Assembly (NCBI GenBank): GCA_001584585.1
Contig: LSYV01000016.1
Span: 1,156,084-1,169,028, forward strand
Length of the DNA: 12,945 nucleotides
Reading direction: 5' to 3'
From: Gonium pectorale
Taxonomy: Eukaryota; Chlorophyta; Chlorophyceae; Chlamydomonadales; Volvocaceae
Part shown: piece after piece, positions 7,132 through 12,945 of the stretch
Numbering within the stretch: position 1 is the first letter of the stretch
How the letters are laid out: each line of letters begins with the position of its first letter
Notes under the pieces: generated by a model
Databases searched by the model: none
What the model was told of the DNA's origin: nothing
Seen by the model: only the letters and a program-made list of their open reading frames with translations
Program-made: the position numbers and the translations under genes

Positions 7132-9748
7132 ATGGCCTTAAACGTTGCCCCAAAAAGCAAGCGCCGCGACGGCGATGACGTGGAAGCAAACGATGCCTTT
7201 TCGTATCAACAGGCGCGCTCGAACCAGAGCCTACCTTTGCGGATTATGACCTCGTCGCTGCTGCATGACTCGCTCGCGGCCCTCGCGTGCCTCATTCTGG
7301 CGCTCGCGCTCGAGAAGGCGAAGCCTCGGCATGTTTACGTGCTGAAGGAAACGCTGTATGAGCACAGCTACCCTCACAAGGTGCGGGCCCCTGGGTCGTG
7401 GACGTGGGGGGTTGGGTGGGTGGGGAGCTCTGTCCAGATACCCAGCACGCACCTCCTTTCCTGGAGGTCAATCCACTTCGCGGCATGCCAGCAGCTCGTC
7501 GCCAGTCCCCAGAGGAGCCCCCCCCCCCTCTTTACCCTGGCGACACACTCTTGGACCCACATTAGCTCCACACCGCGTCGCCCCCAAACTCCCACGCCCC
7601 TGGCCCCCCAAACCCCCTCCCCAGGAAAACACCGTGCCGTCGTGGTCCGTCCCCGTCTATTCCCTCCTGGGGCCCTTGGTCCTCTTTGTGAGCTACCACC
7701 TAGTGCGCCCCTGGCGGCTGCCCCGCTGGGAGGCGATGCGCCTGGTAGTGGGCCTCTGCCTGGCCTACTTCCTCACCGGCGCCATCACAAACTGCCTCAA
7801 GCTGCCCGTGGGCCGACCGCGGCCGAACTTCGTGCGCGTGTGCTGGCCCAACGGCACGATGGTCTTTGAACAGGAGGACCAGGTGTGTATGTGCGGTTTT
7901 TTATATGCGTGAGAGCATGTCTAATCATGCTAACGAGCACTGCAGCGTGCTTAGACGATCATGAGCAACCTAGCCAGCAGCCCGTCTACCCCACATTCGA
8001 CCCAACAAGGAACCCCAAAGAACTTCACGCTGGAGGGCTGGGCTGGGCAACTGGGCTGGGCAACTGGGCTGACCTTCAGACAGCGCGACCGGGCAGTTTG
8101 GGATTCGCGGCCGCGCGCGTGTGCACACGACACCATGTGTGTGTGAGAGGGGAGGGGGTATGGGGTGTGTGCATGTGAGGCGAGGTGAGGCGCAATGGTG
8201 GGCTTGCGTGCAGTCATCGGAGCGGGCAGCCCCACGCGTGGCGTAGCGGCAGAGCCTCGGCTTCGCACTCCCGTCGGTGTCCTTGGTCGTCCTGCCGCCG
8301 CTGCAGCCGTCAACGCGCCCTGCACCGTGCACTCCTCTTGCCCGTGCAGTGGGGCGGCTACCCCGTCTGTGACCCATCCGTAGGCGACGGTGACCTGGAG
8401 GAAATCCGAAAGAGCTGGCCCAGCGGTGAGAGTGCTCGTGTGTGGGACGGGGGCTGGTGAAGGGGGTACACTGTCTGACCGACGCCGTCGTAGGGCACCG
8501 TCCGCCCAAACGGGTAGCCGCCAGTGAGCTGTGGGTGCGATGCGTCGGGTGCTCGCAAGGGTGCAGCCCCAAAGTTTTGCGTTTGTCGGGCAGAGCCTCC
8601 CGCGTGGTTGCTCGTAGCTCCCGCCGGACACAGCGAGTGAGCGGTGCGAGCTGTGGGGAGTTGCCGCCTCCGCCAGAGCCCCGCGCGTCCTGGAGTGTCC
8701 GGCAAGGCAGCGGGAGTCCTGCCATTCTCTCACCCCTGCCGCGCCCGTCCCCGAACCCCGACAGGCCACAGCTCCCTCAGCGCCGCGGGCCTGGGCTACG
8801 CGAGCTGGTTCGCGCTGGGCCAGTTCCGCTCCTTCTCGCACAGCGCCTCCGAGGGCCGGCAGTGGGGTTTCCTGCTGGCGCTGCTGCCCAGCTTCGGCGC
8901 CGTGGCGGTGGCTGTCACCCGCGTACTCGACTACTGGCACTTCCCCTCCGACGCGCTCACGGGTGAGCCGTATCGCCTTTCTGTCGAGGACGCCTTTCAT
9001 CCCTCTGGACCCCCCCCCCCGCCCCATCGTCAAACCCGTCGAATGGCACCAGAAGGGGACGGGGTGCCACATGGACGGCTCGTGGGCCATCGTGGGTTTG
9101 GCGGGGTGGAGCGCGGTGAGGGAGGGATGGCTCGTGGGCTTGAACGCTCGTCAAGTATGGGCGAATGCAGTGGCGCAACGGAGGGAGGATGCGGCAGGTG
9201 CTGCACAGGCTGGGGTCGTGGTGGCGCACACGGAGGGTAGTGCGGCCGTTGGTGTCCCTGCTGCCGGCGTGGCGCTGCTGTTCCCGTTGTTGGGGCGACG
9301 GCAGTGGCTGGATCGGGTGCGGCCGTCATTGTCTGGACCACTGGCACCTCGTCTATCCTCTCGTGCTCATGCGTGCTATGGGTGCAGCGTCTCGGACCAA
9401 TGTCCCTGGACGCACGGCGCGGCGGAGTGCAGAGTGGGATCCAAACACCGCTCGATTCCCGCTCTGCACCTGCAGGCGCGGACCGACCTTGTCGTTGGCT
9501 GAAAACCGAAAGCGCTCACCTCCTCTGCCCCGGCTGCCGTCCTCCACCCGCATGCAGGCCTGGCGATCGGCTTCCTCACGTCCTTCTGGGTGTACCGCCT
9601 GCTGTACCCGCCGCTGACGCACCCGCGCTGCGAGCTGTCGTGGGACATGCTCCAGGCGGCGGAGGCACGGGAGGAGCGGCAGCAACTGTCGCGGGCCGCG
9701 GAGAGGGACCCGCAGTGGGGGACCAGCCGGTCGGAGCCGCAGCCGTGA
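7132..9748 (+). CDS. Lipid phosphate phosphatase (PAP2 superfamily), complete, 5 exons, 323 aa
   Basis: Dephosphorylates phosphatidate and related lipid phosphates at a membrane. Exons are 7132-7380, 7625-7882, 8350-8425, 8765-8962 and 9558-9748, with GT/AG borders and agreeing phases (0, 0, 1, 1). The total is 972 nt including TGA at 9746-9748. ATG 7132 sits in CAGCATGG; it is the first ATG of the frame. The three PAP2 motifs are present: C1 K142-x6-R149-P150 (KLPVGRPRP), C2 P193-SGH196, and C3 R247-x5-H253-x3-D257 (TRVLDYWHFPSD), with Thr where Ser is usual. NTVPSWSVPVYS after the first hydrophobic segment (about 45-61) is typical of eukaryotic LPPs. Further hydrophobic stretches at about 93-107, 120-138, 199-214, 229-246 and 260-273 give the usual six-span layout. 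The C-terminal tail (about 285-323) is hydrophilic. Length fits the family. The gene is transcribed away from the transhydrogenase. Confidence 0.95.
7915..7956. repeat. Small foldback in phosphatase intron 2
   Basis: GTCTAA (7919-7924) pairs with TTAGAC (7951-7956), enclosing GCAC/GTGC (7937-7940 with 7947-7950). An alternative pairing is GCATG/CATGC at 7915-7919 and 7926-7930. The structure lies just after the exon 2 donor, in intron 7883-8349. Confidence 0.4.
8041..8071 (+). repeat. 13-bp tandem repeat in phosphatase intron 2
   Basis: GGCTGGGCAACTG occurs at 8041-8053 and 8054-8066, followed by a partial GGCTG. The intron also carries GT-rich sequence near 8130-8170. Confidence 0.8.
9427..9469. 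repeat. 13-bp stem-loop in phosphatase intron 4
   Basis: GTGCAGAGTGGGA (9427-9439) pairs with TCCCGCTCTGCAC (9457-9469), 12 Watson-Crick pairs plus one T-G wobble, around a 17-nt loop. The last intron (8963-9557) also has an 11-base C run (9010-9020) and a 7-bp TGGCACC/GGTGCCA stem (9044-9050, 9063-9069). Confidence 0.7.
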
Positions 9749-10663
9749 CGGGCCGTGACGGCGAGTCATGGCGACCGCCCGACGTGAGAATCCTTTCGAG
9801 TCACTGTCCTGGCACATGCTTGTGTTCAGGCGTTGGCATGCCCCTCCGCTTTCGGAGTGGCTTTCCGCGGCTCTCAAGGGGCGGGGTGAGGATAAGCTGG
9901 GAAGCGGGAGCGCAAGGGTGGCGTGGCAGCGAGCAGGCGCTGGCGAGCGAGGTACAGGTACCGATGTCGTGACGCGGCGCACAATCGCTTTGCGTACGCG
10001 GGCGTGCGCCGTACACGGGCGTCCCGCGCGGTAACCATTGCATCAACTGCAGCCAAACGGGGGTCGTCTGCTGATGCTTGCTCGTGCGTGCGTGAGGACG
10101 TGCAAGGCGCTTGCGCGGGTGGGCCGCCGCCGTGGGCCGAAGGCAGGGGGCAGGGGGGCCGCAGCCCGCAAGCAAGCGCGGTGCGGGCGCGCACGCTCCT
10201 CGGAGCAGCGGAAGGGCGGCGCTGGATGCGTTTCGGTCTGCTCGCAGTGTTGGGGCGGCGTGCTAACGTGCTTTGTTCGGAGTGGGCATGTTGGTGGAGA
10301 GGTCCAGGGGAGCTTGCCAGTGGGCCGGTGGCATTCCGGGCCTTTGGGCCGCTCGTACATATGGCGCCGCCGGTCCCAGCCACAGAGCTGCGATGCGGTA
10401 TGGGTTCCTAGGCGTGCGAAGAAGAAGACGCGCATCGCTAGGACTATCAATTACATCTCCCCCCGAGCGGGTGCAAGGTTGGTCAACGGTTTTGTGGGAG
10501 GGCAGTGGATACAAAACAATACACGCTCTGACGAAACCCCAAAACCGTCTGCCTTGCTACCCGTTACATGGTGGCGTGTGGGGTTGATCCCGACAAGTCA
10601 CTCCAGGGCCGAGCATCGCGTTGCTTCTGGATAGGAGTTCGCGCGTGTCCACAAGTTGCAACT

Positions 10664-10707
10664 GCTCTGTACAGAGCTCAGCAAGTCATGCGGCTACGTG
10701 CCGCATG
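10664..10707 (+). other. Two adjacent stem-loops just upstream of the putative polyadenylation signal
   Basis: GCTCTGTACAGAGC (10664-10677) is a perfect 14-bp palindrome. CATGCGGC (10687-10694) pairs perfectly with GCCGCATG (10700-10707) around a 5-nt loop. The pair ends 33 nt before TGTAA at 10740. Confidence 0.65.
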
Positions 10708-10739
10708 CACGTGCCCTCGGTGGGCTGCCTTCAGAACCC

Positions 10740-10744
10740 TGTAA
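10740..10744 (+). terminator. Putative TGTAA polyadenylation signal of the phosphatase gene
   Basis: TGTAA is the usual volvocine polyadenylation signal. This is the first copy on the plus strand after the phosphatase stop codon. Confidence 0.5.
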
Positions 10745-10906
10745 GCGGTCATGAAAATGCGGTAGGGTTGCCTCTGGCCTAACTGCTCCCAGTATGCACA
10801 TGAAACTCCTGGCGGCCCCGTCAAATGCGCAAGACCCACATGGCCATTGCGCCCCGCCCCGCGCGCCGTACACTTTTCACCGCATGAAACCGTCTCGTAC
10901 CAACCA

Positions 10907-10917
10907 CCAATCACGTG
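10907..10917. promoter_or_regulatory. Overlapping-range CCAAT box and CACGTG G-box
   Basis: CCAAT (10907-10911) is immediately followed by CACGTG (10912-10917), with an ATG at 10922. Both are known plant and algal promoter motifs, but short enough to arise by chance. Confidence 0.25.
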
Positions 10918-10921
10918 CAAA

Positions 10922-11876
10922 ATGAACGAACGCCAGTCCGATGGCTGGCTTTGCTACAGCTACCGCCCCCTGGACGCGGCCGGCGCGAGGCGCAGTAGTT
11001 TCGATTCCAGTTCTGCCACGCTACGGGGCCAGCAGCGTGTTTCGAGGATAAAGGGAGAAGCGGAGTGCCGCAGCCTGTACCATAGCTCCACAGTCCCACC
11101 CGCCGTGCATCCGGCTCCCAAGCCCCAAACCAAACACGCAAAACACACGTACACACACGCACGCATTCACGGGAACACGCCCTGGGCGTGCGACGCTGGG
11201 GCGGTCCGGCTCCCAGCAAAGCCCTGGGCGCTGCGAGAGCTGCTGCGAAGCGAACGCAGGACGGTGAGCGCACGGCCGTTAGCAGCTGCCGCCGCACGGG
11301 GCCGGTTGTTGACGGCCGCCCACTCCGCCCACTCCGCCCGCTCAGCCCTTCCACACATCCACACATCCGCTCAACGCCGTCCGAAGCCCGATGAGATACG
11401 GGTACACACGCCGCCCACATGCTCGCTCGTTCGCTGGTCCGCTCGCTCGATCGCGCAATGGGGTGAGCGCCCGCGCCGGGCGCGGGCCGGGCCGGCTGAG
11501 GCCCGGCGCCCAGACGGGCGCCGCCGCAGCCTGGGCGGCCCATGCTGGCGGCGCCTCGAGCACAACCCTTAGCGGGGCCCCGTCCACCCGGTCTCCAGCC
11601 TCCCGGCCCGGCGACCGACTGTGCTGCCGCGCCCCCGACCAACTGGAGTCCACAGCGACGGCGCCCACCCGGTCTCTCCAGCCGACATGGCGCGGCAGCC
11701 GCGCAAGCCCCCGGCGGCGCCCAGCAGCGTCAGCGCAGGTGCCGCTGGCGGCGCCGGCGCCGGCGGCGCTCGTGGCCGCCACGGCCCCCGTCCCCGTCCG
11801 CCACACGGGCACGGTAGCTCCCCCAGCGCCTCTCAGAATTTGGGTTTATTGTAAGCATTTTGTAAAATCCATATAG
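10922..11876 (+). CDS. Speculative small gene, unrecognised product
   Basis: ATG at 10922 opens a frame starting MNERQSDGWLCYSY and continuing to a donor-like ACG|GTGAGC at 11263-11264. A C-rich tract and CAG ending at 11513 could be the acceptor. The downstream frame 11514-11876 is then in phase and ends in TAG, for 234 residues. A second in-frame intron from about 11037 is possible, joining to KPWALRELLRSERR. The product is not recognised; the second part is Ala/Pro-rich. Against it: the minus strand is equally open here, codon bias is only moderate, and TGTAA motifs at 11849 and 11861 fall before the modelled stop. The real 3' exon, if there is one, may use another frame. Confidence 0.15.
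11465..11507. repeat. GC-only hairpin cluster
   Basis: GCCCGCGC (11469-11476) pairs with GCGCGGGC (11480-11487) around a 3-nt loop. GCCGGGCC-type sequence at 11486-11493 pairs with GGCCCGGC at 11500-11507 around a 6-nt loop. The two stems share two bases, so they compete. Confidence 0.6.
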
Positions 11877-11895
11877 TATCAGTCTTAAACGCAGT
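11836..11895 (+). terminator. AT-rich patch with two TGTAA motifs; possible 3' end of a plus-strand transcript
   Basis: Within very GC-rich surroundings, this stretch is mostly A/T and contains TGTAA at 11849-11853 and 11861-11865. This is the layout of a polyadenylation region for a plus-strand gene converging on the minus-strand exon at 12209-12464. Confidence 0.35.
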
Positions 11896-12208
11896 GTGAA
11901 AGTGCGTCAGTGCACCAAGCACCGGCGGTCCGCCCGGCAGGCTAGCGACAGGAGAAGAGGGGCGGGCAGTGACGGGATCCCTATGGACCTCCGCGATACG
12001 CTGCGCCCCCCGTTCGCCGGCCACCGGCGCAGCCGGCCATCGCCAAGCAGCCACCGCCTTGGAGCGCGCTCCCGGCCTCCCCTCGGACTCCTTTCACTCC
12101 TGTGCCAACAGCCACCGCAACGCCACCGCCGCTGCCGCCGCCGCCACCACCACCGTAACGCCGCACTGTGAGAGCGGCGCAGGTGGGAAAAGCGGCGGCG
12201 GCGCCTCA
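11877..12208 (-). other. Probable start of the 3' UTR of the right-edge minus-strand gene
   Basis: It follows the stop codon of the minus-strand terminal exon. It contains a GCC/CCN trinucleotide tract (about 12118-12152). No TTACA (TGTAA on the minus strand) occurs here, so the polyadenylation site of that gene is not located. No coding content is recognised. Confidence 0.35.
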
Positions 12209-12464
12209 TCACCGCAGCGCACCCGCGCCGGCGGCCTCGCCAGCGACGCCACCAACGCCGACTCCCACGCCCACGCCGGTGGCGGCGCCGGGCCCTGCCG
12301 TTGCGGACACGACGAAGGACTCGTGCCCCAGCGCCTGCGTATGGACCAGCAGCGGCGGCAGCTGCTGCGCGTGCAGCACCTTGAGGGGCGGCAGCGTCAG
12401 CAGGCCGCGCACCCGGAACTGCTGCGGCTGGGTGGTGAAGTCGATGTGCGTGTCGTCGTCCTCC
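12209..12464 (-). CDS. Terminal coding exon of an unrecognised gene (partial; upstream exons beyond right edge)
   Basis: A C-rich tract ending in GCAG (12468-12465) forms an acceptor. From 12464 the frame runs 84 codons to TGA at 12211-12209, with a second TGA directly behind it. Codon use is strongly CTG, CAG, GTG, GCG, ATC and TTC, as in the two confident genes, while the complementary frame is poorer. The sequence begins EDDDTHIDFTTQPQQF, continues RVRGLLTLPPLKVLHAQ and HTQALGHESFVVS, and ends in a Gly/Val/Ala-rich low-complexity tail. The first half looks like a folded domain end. I do not recognise the family. The exon starts with the last base of a split codon, so at least one upstream exon must exist. 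Confidence 0.5.
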
Positions 12465-12945
12465 CTGCGGAGCGGGGGCGGCGGCGGCGGCAGCGGGGAA
12501 AGGCGGGGTGGGTGGGTGGTTGAGGGGTGGAGACGAGTTTGATGGTAATGGGCTGGCGTCCAGCTGCACACTTGTGGGAGACAGAGCCAGGGGCAGGGGC
12601 AGAGGAGGGGGTAGAGGGTAAGAAGGCAGAGCTTGGAAGGGGCAGAGGAGGGGGGCCGCGAGGCGGGTGAGAGAGGCCGGCGGAGGGCGGGAAGCGCGGC
12701 GCAGCGCCTGGCCCCAGAGGCCGGGGGGCTTCGTTTGGGTGGGCACTGTGGAATGGGCACCTGGGGCCAGGCAGGTGCGGGGCCAGGCAGGTGCGGGGCC
12801 AGGCAGGTGCGGGGCCAGGCAGGTGCGGGGCCAGGCAGGTGCGGGGCCAGGCAGGTGCGGGGCCAGGCAGGTGCGAGGCCAGGCAGGTGCGGGCCCAGGC
12901 AGGTGCCAGCGGATTGTGCGTGTTTTGGCGGGGGGCCGGGGGGGG
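12465..12945 (-). other. Intron upstream of the right-edge terminal exon (partial)
   Basis: On the minus strand the sequence from 12945 to 12465 is almost continuously C/T-rich and ends in a good acceptor. No donor or exon with the expected codon bias is seen, so the intron continues beyond the window. Confidence 0.45.
12763..12906 (+). repeat. 16-bp minisatellite, 9 units
   Basis: GGGGCCAGGCAGGTGC repeats head to tail from 12763. Units 1-7 are identical, unit 8 (12875) has one G-to-A change and unit 9 (12891) one G-to-C change. The array lies in the presumed intron of the minus-strand gene. Confidence 0.95.

Larger units (their letters stand above)
9749..10755 (+). other. Probable 3' UTR of the lipid phosphatase gene
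   Basis: No coding signal follows the TGA at 9746-9748. The first TGTAA downstream on this strand is at 10740, implying a 3' UTR of about 1 kb. That is long but not unusual for these algae. The true cleavage site was not determined. Confidence 0.5.

Noticed and set aside
8235..8275. tRNA-like A-box segment (GGCGTAGCGGCAGAG)
   Set aside because: No B-box (GGTTCRANNCC) or acceptor stem at the required distance. It lies in a phosphatase intron.
10911..11642. 243-codon minus-strand open frame
   Set aside because: Low-complexity, Arg/Gly-rich translation without algal codon bias. Long open frames are expected by chance at this GC content.
12168..12212. Short intron after the right-edge exon (GTGATG donor to CTCACAG acceptor)
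   Set aside because: About 45 nt is too short for introns in this window (about 240 nt or more), and the direct stop is simpler.
12168..12542. Plus-strand frame with a (PT)n linker followed by a Cys-rich stretch
   Set aside because: It is antisense to the exon at 12209-12464, which has an acceptor, a stop and better codon bias. The PT repeat mirrors the Gly/Val repeat on the other strand.
12763..12906. CRISPR array
   Set aside because: Units are contiguous 16-bp copies with no spacers, so this is a minisatellite; the context is also eukaryotic.

Overview
The window reads as nuclear DNA of a volvocine green alga (Chlamydomonas/Volvox relatives). Evidence: high overall GC with strongly C/G-ending codons in the real exons; genes split by many introns of about 240-610 nt with GTGAGT/GTGCG-type donors and C-rich tracts before CAG acceptors; alanine/glycine-rich protein stretches; CA and GGGC simple repeats; TTTTAGGG-related telomere-like repeats; TGTAA polyadenylation signals. 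There is no sign of bacterial organisation, tRNA, rRNA or CRISPR.

Layout. (1) 1-3982, minus strand: the first eight exons of a proton-translocating NAD(P) transhydrogenase (PntA/NNT domain I). It starts near 3982 and runs off the left edge. All eight exons join in frame. Its introns carry a long inverted repeat (about 1535-1743), a five-unit telomere-like array (874-916), a second telomere-like patch (2498-2510) and several short tandem repeats. (2) 3983-7131: a 3.1-kb divergent intergenic region, partly much poorer in GC than the genes, holding one 232-codon open frame of unusual codon use (4168-4866) and no recognisable gene. (3) 7132-9748, plus strand: a complete five-exon gene for a 323-residue lipid phosphate phosphatase (PAP2/LPP family) with all three phosphatase motifs. 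Its probable 3' UTR runs to a TGTAA at 10740, preceded by two tidy stem-loops. (4) 10760-11876: weak evidence for a small plus-strand gene behind a CCAAT/G-box pair, ending in an AT-rich patch with two TGTAA motifs. (5) 12209-12464, minus strand: the last coding exon of an unrecognised gene whose upstream intron (12465 to the right edge) contains a 9-unit 16-bp minisatellite.

The two confident genes are housekeeping functions: NADPH/proton coupling in an organelle membrane, and membrane lipid dephosphorylation. They are transcribed away from each other and nothing shows a shared pathway. The observation most worth testing is the long foldback in transhydrogenase intron 5, which has the architecture of an intronic small-RNA precursor or a MITE. 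Second is the low-GC orphan frame. I found no clear new multi-gene system.
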